This document shows positions 35,257-47,933 of a DNA stretch of 64,000 nucleotides, piece by piece. Position 1 is the stretch's first letter, and each line of letters starts with the position of its first letter. The notes under the pieces are model-generated. The model did not search any database, was not told where the DNA came from, and saw only the letters and a list, made by a program, of their open reading frames with translations. The translations under genes and the position numbers were made by a program. The DNA lies in assembly GCA_015680685.1 (NCBI GenBank), contig MNCI01026283.1, positions 78,171 through 142,170 on the forward strand. Reading direction: 5' to 3'. This stretch comes from Gnetum montanum. Taxonomy: Eukaryota > Streptophyta > Gnetopsida > Gnetales > Gnetaceae.

Positions 35257-38200
35257 TTACAAAATTGGATGGAACTCATGTAGTTCCTAGTGATGGTGGC
35301 TCCTCAATTGGTGTCTTTTCCTTTTCTTGTGCTCCAGGTCTTGGGATTTGATGGTGTTGAAGTATGGCCTGGAGTTTCTCCTCTTGTAAGGCCTTAAGTG
35401 CCTTGGCATGTGTGTAAGTTTGCACTTGTGCCATAGAGGCATCCCAATTAGCCTTCTCTTTTTCTTCCGCCACCCTTTTATTCTTTGTCAATAGTTTATT
35501 AAGTTATTTGGTTCTGAAAGTGTCCAGCTAGTTCTGAACAACCTTTGGCCCTGTATTCGAAAGGTTTAATACTTCCAAAATGGCTTGAACAAAGAAATCA
35601 ACAGTCACACCACAATTGGTAACTTTGGTGCCTTCTTCTTTATTATGCCAAAATTGGTACGTTTCCCCTAAGTACCAAGGACTACTCTTAGAGAGGGTAG
35701 GCCATAATGGAGACCCTTTGAGGTGATCCCTAACAGCCTCCGAAGCAAATTTTGTAAAAGGTCCAAAGTTTAATTCCATGATCACTACAGTGAATATGGA
35801 CCTTTCATGGATGGTCTAAACACAATCCTGGGGCAACATGAGATATCATCCTTGTTCAGACGCTGCAATAGCTCCTCCTTTAGCCTACCTTGATTATACA
35901 GTAGTAGGGTCCTCTTGGTGGATACTAAATGATTTTTCTTCTTACTCTGCATGTTGTTCAGCAGGAACTTATCCTTCACCTCTCCTAGGTCGTTTGATCG
36001 CACCTTGAGCAGGACCTTTCTATTGTCTGCATTTTAGGGCCATCTACAATCACATGGGGCCAATCGCTAGTAAGGTTGTTACCAAAGTTAGGTTATACCT
36101 TACTGCCTGCCTTAATAGATTTACTTTATTTCCATGTGATGTTAATTATTGGAAGAACATGTTCCCAAAAGATTATAATGTTGAGTCCTCTTTGCTTAGG
36201 TGGTTTCCAAATTTAATTTTTTGGTATAGCTAAGGGGATGAAATTGTTTTTGACACATTTTATTCTTAATTTTACAACTAATTACCCTTAAATATTTCCT
36301 TCGGGTGGTGATGAATTTCAAAACATTTATGCGCTATTCGACGTGTGCCCCTCCCCATGACTAAGCTAAACACTCCATGTTCAAGTAGGTTCAAACGGAA
36401 TGAAAATTGGAGTACCAGTGAACGAGTTATGGACATGAAAGCAACGGACACGCACTCGTGAGTCATAGAGAGGAATTTAAAAAACTTCCCCTGCATGAAC
36501 AGTTGCAAATGATGTTGATTATCATAGGGGGGTCACATATATATATTTTCATTGAAGTTAGGGCACTTAGAGAATGTATTGAATTTTTAATATTTTTTTG
36601 AAATTAAACGATGTAAAATAAGGACATCTAGATGATTGTTAAAGAGTTCTAGGGTAATTCAATTAGTTTTGAAGGCACGACAATTATGATGATGTGGAAT
36701 TCATCAATAAGGCCTCGGGTGGTAAGGGAGAGAAAAAGGCCATGTGATGGTTCATAGGAACATGTGAATCAGAGGGATAGCAATAAGGGAAAGAATATTG
36801 TTGACAATACGTAGAGGGTAGTAGATGATGTGCAGAAGAGATGTGTTATAAGTGCAAATTACAAAAATTATTCAAGTGGGTCCTCCCCAAAGCAGGTTCC
36901 AACCTATAATGTCGTTGCGTAACCACACCTTAAAATGTACGTAGGCACTAGAAGGGTTAAATGTAATCCACACTAATTCCACAAAACACACAAATGTAAG
37001 TATCACCAGAGTGAGGTAAGAATTCTACATTACACACGACATGAGCTACAATTACACAAACAGTGAGATGAGACAAACTATAGAAGGGATTGTAGAGATT
37101 GGGACATGAGGTAACTAACCTAGGGCATAGTGAATCTTGCGTGTAAAGCATGATTAAAGTGTCATTAACCCGTCGTTCCAAGATCAGGACCAAGTCCATT
37201 CCTCTAATCAGTGACATCGCATTGTTTCATCTCATGATAAGAGACTATGAGAGTACCAAAACAACAAGGTATATGATCACTTGGCATTTTATTCAAGGGA
37301 GGAGTGATTCTTGCTTTGTGGCACTTTCCTTTGTGTTGGTTTTTTCTTCTTCTTCTTCTTCTTCTTTTTTTCGATTGCTGGATCCGGAGAAGCCACCAAC
37401 CTTTAGGCATGGGTGCATGTCTTTCAATTGGGACCCCCTAGAATAGCATGGGATTTTTGAGTGCCCTTTTGATTACTCTTACTCCCATTTTTCATTAGAT
37501 CTACAAGGATCTTAGTACAACCACGTTGCATGATAACTCTCACAGACATCACCAAAGAGAATCCGCAAGTCCCCTTGATGTCACACCCTAATCATTCCCT
37601 CTTGGTCCATCCTTCTTTATTCTGGGTACAATGAACACAAAATTAATTTTAAGTTTTAAGAATGTCAAGAATATCAATGTACACTCAAATAGAACCTCTT
37701 ATTTGTAGAATGGATGAGTGGGTGTAATGGGCTTATTGTCCACATAATTGATCACTCAAGACTTGATAACATAGAACACACCTCAACCAACAAGCTACAT
37801 GAGTGTTTTATTCATAGATGAGATTACTTTCAAAAATGTAAAAAGATAAAAAAAATAAAATGATAAAACAAGAAATTGAAAACTGAAAAACTGAAAAAAA
37901 AAAGTTGTAAAATCAAGGAAAATAAAAAATGGTTATTAATCCTGCTTGTTACTAGAATGGGGGATGTCCCCCACAACTAAACGATTGAGGATGGCTAGGA
38001 TTCATAAATGGAAGATGAGGATCCTTGCATGTTGAAAATATTGGGACTTGGTTATACTTACCCCATCGAGGTTCACACACCTGATTATAGTGAGCATAGT
38101 GGGGCAATTTATAAGATGTGGTTCTTGGGTAAAGAGTTGACCCACTATGATGTTTGTGACCGTAACATGTTATGCAAGGATCGGGATGTTACCCTCCATG

Positions 38201-38476
38201 CCTATGTTCATTAGGCCGTATGATTGTTGGAGTGTTAATTGGTGGCCCTGATGAAGTGACATGAGGTGTTGGGTTTGAAGATAAGGGTGCACCACAGTGT
38301 TGGACTTGTGCCGGGTTGGAGGATGCAGTGGCCTTGGATTTGTGTTGTCCCTTTCTAGGGTCATTTCTAAAGAAGGGATGCCTTCGATGTTGCTGAGGTC
38401 TCTCACTGCTATTGGCAATAGTAGCAAAGGTAACATTTGGAGGTTGTTGCTGTGGTGCAGGTACCTTAGGAACAGT
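35257..38476 (-). repeat. Element B unit, left copy
   Basis: About 94-95% alike to 47,897-50,969 by eye. Homology starts exactly at TTACAAAATTGGA and stops exactly at AGGAACAGT. Element F has a third copy at 1-1,360. It contains a conserved minus-strand ORF at its low-coordinate end. The remainder (36,040-38,476) holds no recognisable gene, apart from a (TTC)n run near 37,345. Confidence 0.85.
35279..36031 (-). pseudogene. Unit ORF, left copy, frameshifted
   Basis: The first part (35,785-36,003) runs LGEVKDKFLLNNMQ to CCPRIV. After a frame change the second part runs KFASEAVRDHLKGSPLWPTL, then YQFWHNKEEG, then a Lys/Glu-rich stretch (ENKRVAEEKEKANWDA in the other copy), ending about 190 bases from the 3' LTR. 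Both copies in element B keep the same residues and the same frame break, so the break predates the duplication or marks an unrecognised feature. The position before the 3' LTR is where gypsy elements may carry an extra ORF. No family recognised. Confidence 0.55.
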
Positions 38477-39374
38477 GAAAAATTGTAAGAGAGCAACAGC
38501 TTCCACCTAACTTTCCTGACTTTTGCACCGAACATTTGCACAATCTTCGAGCTGCGAAGACCTCCGCAAGTTATGAAATACAGTTAACCTATGCCACCTT
38601 GCCACAACGAGATGAAGGGTTCCAATTTTTAACATCGTGTTTATTTAATTTAGTCACATTTTTAGGTATATATTACCGATGTACCTGTAAATAGGTTTCC
38701 AATGATAATTCTCTAATTGCATAGTCTGCCTTCTATTTAAACTAGAGCAATGAAATTTTTTTTAGTGAAACCAAGATTTAGCTTTAAACACCTAAAGAGA
38801 ATGCAATGGGCAAAAACCATTCTACATGCCAAGGAATATTAGTGTACATTTGAATAGCTTCAAAGTTAGAGAGAGTATCTTTAACATACTTGTATATGGA
38901 AAAGTCCTATCTTTGAAATCTCCATTTAAATTTAACTTGCTGTCCAGAAAGAGTAATATTTTACTTTTAATAGAAAATAGCTTATGAATTTGCAAAAGAT
39001 TGTGATTAGCAAATGTATTTACTCTACTTGAAAACTCATCAACTAAGCAATTGGAAGATACTTCAAGAATAGAAATCCTTTAAATAAAATGTTGCTACAA
39101 GTTTTTAATGCTAAGTGGGTAGGCTTCTATTGAAGAAAGCCTTTCAATTTATTCTAGCAAAGCCATTTTTGTTTAAAGAAATAAGAACCTATAACTTTTA
39201 GTGTTCCTCCACTAATTATCCAATTTCTTTAGTGAGTATGTCTCCATATTTAAGTTTTTCCTATACATGAAATATTATGCTTGAATAAAATTTTCCAAGC
39301 TCTATTGTATTCTAAACCTTGGATAGTTAAACTAGAGCAATTCATAGGAGTAATGGTTTCTAAGTAATTGTCTA

Positions 39375-39600
39375 CTACAATTGAATCAGTCTTTTCCTTG
39401 CTAAAGATCTTAAAATAATAATAAAAAAAGACTTGTAAAACATCATTTTTGGAGGTGAAGAGATGGTCATCAACTTGAATAGCCTAAATCTTAGAGAGTT
39501 TTGTCTACCTTTAGGAAAGTAAAAAAATTCTTTGGTAGCTTGATCACCCATCTTTAGCCATGAAAGCCAAGCCCAATGTTGAGCTCCCATAGCTTCATAG
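39375..39600 (-). pseudogene. LINE ORF2 fragment
   Basis: The minus strand reads WLSWLKMGDQATKEFFYFPK followed by a basic GRQNSLRFRL segment. This matches the conserved linker before RT in plant LINE ORF2 proteins (typically W...GD.NTKFFH...K.R...N.I). The frame is open for 71 codons. Surrounding sequence (38,640-39,370 and 39,600-40,060) may belong to the same LINE but has no clear motif. Confidence 0.6.
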
Positions 39601-40060
39601 TGATGTATATATTATTCAAATTTTTCTTAGCAATTTGAAGATACCAAAATTGAGCATTTGTACCTTCACAATTGTTAATGACATTTTGAAGAAAAACATA
39701 TCTTTGTTGAGGTTAGATTTATACAAAACCATACTAGAAGCCATCAATTTTCTTGCATATCTAGACCATCATTTCTTATGGACTTTAGACAAAAATTCTA
39801 AATTTCTATTATTAAAGAATGCATAAAATTACTATAAAGAAAAGTTGTGTTGAAAATATAATCATAGAAAATGATTAGAAAAAAATGAAGACTACTTTTT
39901 ATATAATAATGATCCTTAGGCCTCAAGTAGTACTTGTTTATTTTAAATAAGTGATAATCCTTTATCTTAAATAGCTGAAGGGGTCATAGTTTCAATATTG
40001 AACATGACCTACCCTTAAACCTGAACCTCGTGAAAGGCATCATTAATAGCAATGATTAAA

Positions 40061-41060
40061 ACGATCAATGAAAGCCCCGTTTGTTTTCGAAATTGAGTCG
40101 GAAAACTTGGCTGTTGGGACTACCCGCAAGCAAAGAAGAAAAAGCTTTTGTTTTTTTTTCAAAACAAGCCGTCACATATTAAACCAAAGCCTGAAGCAAA
40201 AAGCAAAGGTAAAGATCACCACCAGGGATGGCAGTATTGACACAAACTAGGGCGAAGTAAGAGGATGCAGGAATTATTGTTATCTTGCAACCCCATAAGA
40301 GATTATTTTCTCGTAACTTGTTTCGCTGAATGTTTTTTGTTTTTTTTTTTCACGTTTTATTTTTTTCTAATTTAATTTTTATTATTTTTAATTTTTCCTA
40401 CTAAAAACGGATCTATTCGAATCGACCTTTAGCGATTCCACATCAAAAATCGTGAAAATCTGTTTTGCAGGTCAACTGGGCTCGCGATGAAATACATGGC
40501 GACAGGTCATTGGCAAAATAACGGTTAAACACTACATTAAAAATATGTTACGTAATTTTTATATGATATTGTTAGCACATCTCGCAGCAAAATATGAAAT
40601 GAGATGAAAATAAAAAGCAATGGACCCGGGCAAAGGATTTTCTTATGCAGATGCAGAAAACCAAACACAATAACAGCAAGCTTTATTGTATTTCTCAGAA
40701 ATCACAGACATTCGACTCTTGACTCTTGTGTATATGACCAGGATAGACTTAAATAGCTACATCTAAGGTTACAATGGAAACATCTAAAATTCACTGAGAT
40801 AGATCTTCACAACACATTTAGAAGACTTATCTCATCTTTAGGGAAAATTCTAAAACTATTGAACAGTAGAAACAGAAACTGCTAATTCAATGCTGTGATC
40901 TGCCACTTCACAGCTATTTTATCATGACAAGGGAGATTCCCTTCATTTCATGATATACATTGCCTTTGACCTGATTGACACCTTTTTTTTTCCTAATAAA
41001 ACTAGAAAACATACGATTATTAGATAATATTGTATCATTCTGCCCTTCAGAAAGAAGGGT
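40061..41060. other. Downstream flank of the dioxygenase gene, no gene seen
   Basis: A low-complexity T-rich stretch (40,335-40,400) and no supportable ORF. The 3' UTR of the dioxygenase probably occupies the last few hundred bases before 41,068. Confidence 0.4.
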
Positions 41061-41067
41061 CAAACAT

Positions 41068-44000
41068 TCAAACATAGAAGTGATGCATCTGAAGATTCTC
41101 AGCACCGAGGTGTTTGAAACTACTCTCAGATCTTCTCTTTAAGAACCGTCCCCAGTTGAATTCCTTATATTTCGATGGATTTTCTCCGTTTACCAATTCT
41201 GCCACAGGTTTAACAGCCACATGGTGGGCTGGATTGAAGAAAAAGGGAATAGAGTATCTTTCCTTCTTTTCGTTTACTGCCACTTTATGCTCAACACTCT
41301 CGTATTTGTCATTACTCCAAACCTGAAAAACAGAAAATATCGTGAAAAATGGTTCACGGTAAGAAATGAAAATGGTAACTAAAAAGACTGGGATATGTGA
41401 TGGCAATTTCACCCAACAATTTCCATCCTGAGTCAGCTAATGTGATTTGTAATTTATTAATTTTAAGCTTGTTGAATTGAAATTCGAAAATTAATATATA
41501 GAATAAAATAAAAATGAAATCTATGGATCATTTCTTACCCCGGATGATTTACAAATTAATATAATTGAATAATTTCACATAAACATAGAATTTCAAAGTT
41601 CAAGTTGTCTCAGCATGAGTTAACCGCCTGAAAAGCTTATAGGGTACTGACAAAAAAAAACTATATACTTTAATGATTTAATGCTAACTTGAAAAGGGAA
41701 TTTGTTTAATTTTAACGAAGCAGCGTTAACGATGCAGTGCCCTCTATCAAAGCTCATTTATAGCCTACTGTTACAGAAAATTATTTACAAATAACTCTTA
41801 AAAGTCTTAGATCCTTTGAGGATAGCAATCCACCTTGCATTGCAATCATTTATAAAGAATTTGAAATTGATATTTGAAAAGAAGACTTCCTAAATATATT
41901 TATTTGATGAATCATCACTTAGTTAGTTGGCTTTGGCTAAGATATGGTAGATGCTATATCACATTTGCATTGTAGCATCCTTGTCGGTGTGCCTCAGTTG
42001 GCTGCTATGTCGTATATGCTATATCGCATCTCGTATATGCTATATCGCATCTGCCATATTGTAGATGTGATGTCACATCTCTTTGATAAAGTCAAATTTT
42101 CTTCAGCTACTACAATTTGGTAAACTTGATATCGTAGTACATGCTACGACATCATAGATCCAATATCGTGAGATGTGTGCAGGTTATAAATATAAGACCT
42201 CGATGCACAAATACGCATAACTTTTTATTCCAACCTTAGGTAGACTCTTGCAATTTGTTTTCCTAGTTTTAGTGATAGAGTGAATGCCCACAGTGTGGTG
42301 TACAACAGTTGTTTGAATTTGAGTGAAGTGTACTTGGGCATATTGTTTTTTATCATTGTAGCATCCACTTAGTTTTATTGTTTTACTTAGCATAGTTTTT
42401 ATTATTTTCTTAATTTAATAATTTACATTTCCAAGTACATTAATAAAGTAGAATGAGTACCACTCGTTTAGAACATTTAAATGTAATCATTTGGTAATCC
42501 CATTAGTGTTATAGATTGGTTCAACCAATAGCATAACGTTTGGTAACCAAGTAATAGTTACATGAGCCGAAGACATGTACGGACCAAATGCTCATCGCTC
42601 TAATGTAGAGTAGATTTACATCACCATCATTACTTAGACTTAGACTAAATTTCATTTTCAATTATGTTTATTGCTAGGAGTAATCAGGCCTAACAACATC
42701 AATTATCATATGTGTCACTTTGGACTAAACCATATGTGACAAATCTACCACTAGTCTAAGTGAGAAGACAATGTCCTACTTAACAACATCAATTATCATA
42801 TGTGTCACTTTGGACTAAACCATATGTGACAAATCTACCACTTGTCTAAGTGAGAAGATAATGTCCTGCTTAATAATCTAGATGCCACAACTAGTCCTAT
42901 CCACGGAATTCAACCATGCATGAATGCTTGTGATTGGTATAGTTGAGTATAGAATACTTGCTTCTCATAAATATCATTTTATGAAAGTGTCAAGGGAAGA
43001 ATTTTTTTGTTCTCCCCAACTCATTTCATATCTGCTAGAAAACTCTCAGCAAAGTTATATGACTTTAACCTTGTATGTGTTCTTACTGGCTAAAAGTAAA
43101 TTTCATATCTGCTAGAAAACTCTCAGCAAATTATATGGCTTAACCTTATATGTGTTCTTTATGGTCAACTAGCTCAAAGTAAGTTGTTTAAAATCTGTCA
43201 CGAGAACACACTTCACTAGTGGCCTAAAAGACACCAAAGGCTATGGGGTTCAACATAAAATTTAAAAGAAAAAAGAAAACGAAAAAAGGGAAAAAATTAT
43301 AAAAAGAATACTCTGCTCATTTAGACACTACGAGTGCACTTTCTGTTTTAGTTCTCCTCTACTTAATTGGCCATGTGAAATTTGGATACAGCATGAAACT
43401 ATTCAGATGAATCTCTAATTTTAATAAACTCCCAAATTTGGCAACAGCACGAAATCATTCAAGTGAATCTGTGCGCCATGCAACATGAAAACATTCAAAT
43501 GAATCTCGAATTTTAAAAATGTCGCAGAGCGTCAGCTTCAAAAAGGTAACTAGATAAAACATCCTTCAAAATATTTGCAAGAATTCAAGGTCTCACCTGG
43601 ATACAATCGCCAATGTTGATTACGAAAGCTCCCGGAACAGGCCTGACGCCGATCCACACACCGTCCTTCCTTTTAACCTGGAGTCCTTCCACCTGCTCAT
43701 CCTGGGCGAGTACAGTAATCCCCGAAACATCCTTATGCCTGCTCAACCCAAGCACAATATCCGGCGCAGGACAAGGGGCGTAGTAATTCAATCTTAGAAG
43801 CGAAGTATGATCCTCGAAAAACTCATCAAAATAATCTCTGCGCAGACCCAGACTGAGAGAAATAAGACCAACGAGACTAAAACAGAGCCTTTCCACGGCA
43901 ACTGCGTAGAGCTCGCAGGTACGCTTCAGCTCAGGCGGATTTTCAGGCCACCGATTCTGAAAGGAAACAACATCCTGGCCCTCGGACTGGGCTGGAAGGG

Positions 44001-44397
44001 TGATGGAGCCATGGCAAACGAAATCAAAGACCTCTTTCAAGTCGCGAGTGTTTTTGGTGAGCTCTGTATCGTGGTAGCCCAGTGGGGTCGTCATGTCTCT
44101 CTTGGTCTTGAGCTTTTCTTCAAGAGGCAAAGCGAAGAATTTTGCAGACTCTGCGCGGAGATTCTGAAGAAGGCTAAGAGGGACGCCATGGTTGGTGACC
44201 TGGAAGACTCCCCACTGCTGGCAAGCCAGGCCGATCTGGGAAACAAGAAGATCCAGATCAGTGAGGGAGAGATCGATCACAGGAATCTGATGGACATCGT
44301 CTGAAGAAGATGACGGAGTATTGCGTTGGGGGCGGTGTTCTTCTGGAACGATGAAGGCAGGATCCAGTTCTGCCGGAGCATCCGTTGGAAGTCCCAT
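41068..44397 (-). CDS. 2-oxoglutarate/Fe(II)-dependent dioxygenase, 2 exons
   Basis: Exons 43,597-44,397 and 41,068-41,322 (GTGAGA donor, TTTTTCAG acceptor, phase 0) give 351 residues, the usual length of the plant DOXC class. The N-terminal DIOX_N-like region holds QIPVIDLS and CQQWGVFQVTNHGVP. The C-terminal oxygenase core has HKD (first His and Asp of the iron triad) in SRHKDVSGITVLAQD, the second His in YESVEHKVAV at the intron junction (the conserved intron place in this family), and RYS of the 2-oxoglutarate-binding R.S motif. All catalytic residues are present. The ATG at 44,397 is preferred (ACCATGGGA context). An in-frame ATG at 44,517 would add 40 basic residues of no known role. 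Substrate unknown; members act in hormone and specialised metabolism. It lies inside element B; expression is untested. Confidence 0.9.
41905..42967 (+). repeat. Decayed solo LTR in the dioxygenase intron
   Basis: Plus-strand ends TGATGAATCATCAC and TTGCTTCTCA resemble degraded ends of the B-family LTR (compare 20,139-20,999). GATATCG-like palindromic words lie at 41,940-42,175, TATA-like GGTTATAAATATAAG follows, and the conserved GTCACTTTGGACTAAACCATA block is present. A 94-bp stretch is tandemly duplicated (about 42,690-42,870). No internal element sequence is left, and I could not find a matching target duplication. Confidence 0.7.
43020..43160. repeat. Tandem duplication of about 75 bp in the dioxygenase intron
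   Basis: TTTCATATCTGCTAGAAAAC and the following 50 bases occur at about 43,022 and again at about 43,100 with small differences. Confidence 0.7.
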
Positions 44398-45578
44398 GGT
44401 TATTTCTTGCAGAGTTGCAGATTTCCGTGATCGCAAAGGCTTCTTAGTTCTTATAGAGTTATTGTCTGGTCTTGTGTTTTGGTATCTGCATTTTTTTTTT
44501 CCTGTTGATCCACTCATTAGTTTTGTTTGCCAACTTTGAATATTTTAATTTGGTTGGGTTGTTTGGTATGGGGAGTTGTTAAGGTGGGGGTTGTTTGGTA
44601 TGATACAAAGTATTAATTTGATATTTTTAATTCGAGAATTTTAGCCAAGTAGCAATGCATAAGCTCGCCAAAGCAAACTTTTCAACTAAACATATAGCTA
44701 CTCCATTTTCATCCATATATGTCGGCACATCGTTTCCCATCATATTTATACATATTTTTACCCAACTGTTGGTAGACCACCATGTTACCCATAATTCTGG
44801 ACGGAGTAAAAAGCTCTGCATTTGATCCACTCTTTAAATATTTTAATTTGGTTGGGTTGTTTGGTATGATACAAAGTATCAATTTAATATTTTTAATTCC
44901 AGAATTTTAACTGAGTAGCAATGCATAAGCGCGCCAACAACTTTTCAAACTAAACATAGCTACTCCATTTTTCATCCATATATGTCGGCACATCGATTTC
45001 CATGATATTTATATCTATTTTTACCCAACTTTGGGTAGACCACCATGTTACCCATAATTCTGGACGAAGTAAAAAGCTGTAACCTTATAAATCTGTCTGG
45101 GCTGGCAGGCGAGAACGTGATAGGAGGGAGGCATGGAAGTTGATGTGAAGCTAGCCCAAAACACTAGTAATGAAACAGATAAAATGTTACGGGCCACTTT
45201 TCTAGTTGGGAGAGGCAGCAACGTAAACGTAAACAGGCACTACGGTGTCGGACACGAACATTTAAACCACAAACGGTTGGAGGCAAGCGCAAACCAAAAT
45301 CAATTAATCAATTCAGTGCCGCAGTACCAGCCTGATGAAAGCCGCACGCGTTTTGATAACCACACTATTATACTGCAGTATCTTTCTTTTTAAAAAAGGG
45401 TTCTTAAAAACTATAAAAGAAAAAATCTTTGATAGTTTGATTGATCACATAAGGGAAAAAATATGGCTTCAATGAAATATTATAATGCAGTATCTTTCTT
45501 TTAAAGAAAGGGTTCTTAAAAATTATAAAAGAAAAAATCTTTGATAGTTTGATTGAACACATAAGGGAAGAAACATTT
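44398..45578 (-). promoter_or_regulatory. Upstream region of the dioxygenase, with two tandem duplications
   Basis: Copies at 44,592-44,816 and 44,859-45,078 (about 220 bp each) share TGTTTGGTATGATACAAAGT and GTCGGCACATCG. A second pair at 45,371-45,464 and 45,486-45,578 shares TGCAGTATCTTTCTTTT and the following 75 bases. I could not identify a TATA box with confidence. The short open run 45,133-45,393 has no support as a gene. Confidence 0.6.
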
Positions 45579-45589
45579 TTATTTACATT

Positions 45590-45790
45590 TTGTTAAAGGA
45601 GGTTTGTTATCTAGTACTTAAAAGAGTATTTATTCTTGTTATTCTTATTCATTTAAGGAATCAAATTACTAGAGCAAGACTGAGCTCTCATCATCTCCTT
45701 ATTGAGATAGGCTATTGGACCAATTTACCAAGAGAAGAGCACATTTGCAGACTATGTAAACAAAGCACAAAAAATGAAGATATTTTTTAA
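45590..45790 (+). pseudogene. LINE-like RT C-terminal zinc-knuckle fragment
   Basis: A 66-codon run with RARLSSHHLLIEIG, then LPREEHICRLC, resembles the C-terminal block of many non-LTR retrotransposon ORF2 proteins (pattern RLSSH.L.IE.GR....P.EER.C..C). The downstream HFL-type histidine is lost behind a stop. No RT core lies upstream, so this is only a scrap. Confidence 0.45.
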
Positions 45791-46619
45791 TTTTGTCATC
45801 TTTGACTCACATTGGATTGAATTATAACATTAGTTGTAATATCCTAATTGCTTTCTCAGTCCTGCTTTTTATGTGGATCCATTAAAGGCAATCTCAAAGA
45901 CTTTAGATTAGCATTTGAATTTAAAGTTTTGTGTGATCCAAAATTTGACAGAAAATAAAACCCACCTCCAAAGATTTGGTAATTCAGGCATCTACCTTAA
46001 TCAATGTGATACCTATATTAAAATTAGCTAATATCAGCACTTGCAGTTAATCTAAAAAAATCCTCAGCATTCAAAGACAGTAAGTGAATTCAATTTGAAC
46101 AGCACTTATCTTTAATTATTTTTCTCCATGTGCAATCTCTAGCTGTGTTGTGTGTTGTTTATTGAAGCGCTAAGTATTCATATTTCAAAGTACTTAGAAA
46201 TCATAATTGATATTCTAAGACAGTATGGTTCCCGCTATGGCAGAGGGCTGTGTTATTACGTTGAAGGCATGGAGTCAACAAATGCTAAATGATGGTGCCT
46301 AATTGAAGGTTTCTAAAACTATCCGCACATATAATTGTTGAGGCCAACTTTCACCCATGCTAGATGGGGCCTTGCTTAAACCATGCTTGAACCAATTTCA
46401 CTTAAAATAAAAATATAAAATTTTAAAATTACAAAAAGAATAGATTTCAAAATTAAAAATAATAATAAATAAAATAATGACCGACCGATGTGCCTTTTTG
46501 TTAGAATTAAATAAAATGTAAACTTAAGGTTTTTTTTGTGATTTTGTTTTACGTAGCTCGTGGTTAAACGTGGTCAAGGTTTGCAGCAATTTAGGGTTAG
46601 GTTTTCTCATTATCTTCTT

Positions 46620-47540
46620 CCTCCGTAGCTAAACAGGGACGGGGGAGGAGAACCAGGGGGGAGGGGCTCTGGCAGATCCGCCGCCACCTGGTTCCGCCGC
46701 CTGGTTCCTACTGCTGCACCGTGCCTCCGCGTGGCTATCTCTTCCCCTGTTCGTCCGCCGCTGGTTTCCTCACCGCCGCCGCTGCGCATCCTGCACCTCC
46801 CTTGCCGCACCAGAAACCGCGACGTCTCTCTGTCTGCCTCCGCAGCCGCTGCTCTCTCACCCGCGCATTCCGTCCGCCTTCGCTGCAGCCAGTGCCTGCA
46901 GATTCTGCCCCACGCGTGTGGGATCTGCACGCCCTCTGTTTCTTTTCCTGCGACCGCGGCCATAACCGCAACAGCAACGACGGATCCGCTGATCTTCTGC
47001 CTCGGATCCGATCACCCCGCTGCCTGCCGTCGCGCCTGTCGCGTCTGTGTGCTGACTGCCGCGTCCTTGCTCCCGCCGCCGGTTGCGACGTTGTCATTTC
47101 TCCGCTGCGTTGCTCCTCTGTGCTTGCTGCGCTGCTGTCCTGTGCTGCCACGTTGCTCCGTCTTCTGCCGCCTCTGCTCTGGATCTACCTCCGGAGAATT
47201 ACTTCGTCCCCTGAGGAGGCTGCCACCTCGCATCACGCTGTTTTTCTTCTGCCTCTCCGCTGCCGTGCCTCCCACTTCAGCGCTGCCTTGGCTGCGTGTG
47301 TTGCCGTTTCTGCTGTGCATTCTCCGCACTGCTGCACGTGGCCTCTGCGCTCGCCACCACCCTCTGTGCTCCCGTCGCTGACGTTGTGCTACCTTTGCCG
47401 CGTCACTGTTTTGCCACACCTCGCTTTGCTGTCGCCGTCCCTCTGTCTGGCCTGCTGCCACATCGCGGCTCCCGTTGCCTGCCTCATTTCTTCCCACTCC
47501 GCTTGCATCTACAACAACGGGACATATAAAATTTGAATAT
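46620..47540. other. GC-rich island of about 900 bp
   Basis: Base composition jumps to well above 60% G+C with many CpG-like pairs, against an AT-rich surround. It is open in several frames (plus 46,721-47,536 and minus 47,012-47,497 among others), a usual side effect of GC-rich sequence without TAA/TAG/TGA. The translations are Cys/Arg/Ser/Pro-rich without motifs, so I do not call a gene. It could be a transposon piece, an unmethylated promoter-like island, or foreign or misassembled DNA. Confidence 0.6.
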
Positions 47541-47933
47541 TTGAATTATTCATCATTTTGCAAATTGCCCAGATTATTTTAAGTTTCCAACATCACATTG
47601 CCCTTTCCAGAGACTATTCCGGGTTTCCGTACCTATAGTCTCCTAAAACGAGTTTTCACAGCACGTGTCCAAAATTTACGCATCAACAATAATTTGTAGA
47701 ACAACTTTTGGAAGAAGCTCCCACGAAGAAAAATAGATACGTGGTTTGGCAAGCCAACAGTTGAAGGAAAATAGATACGTGATTTGGCAAGCCCACAATT
47801 AACCGTGGAAGGTAATCTTTTTTCTAAGTCCTTATGTTCCAAGATAAATGTTGGGAAAATTATTGTCAGTTTCTTTGGAGGAGAGCCAAGTGACGATTAC
47901 AAAATTGGAGGGAACTCATGTAATTTTTGGTGG

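Larger units (their letters stand above)
38477..47896. other. 9.4-kb non-element segment between the two units
   Basis: This segment has no similarity to the rest of element B and is bounded sharply by the two unit ends. It holds LINE scraps, the dioxygenase gene with a decayed LTR in its intron, tandem duplications upstream of that gene and a GC-rich island. At 38,510-38,620 a short plus-strand open stretch of about 37 codons is seen, with no family assigned. Confidence 0.7.

Noticed and set aside
43807-44304. 165-codon plus-strand ORF over the dioxygenase
   Set aside because: It is the complement of a conserved exon on the minus strand that carries the domain motifs.
46721-47536. 271-codon and other long ORFs in the GC island
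   Set aside because: Stops are rare in GC-rich DNA, frames are open on both strands at once, and the translations lack motifs. Treated as composition, not coding.
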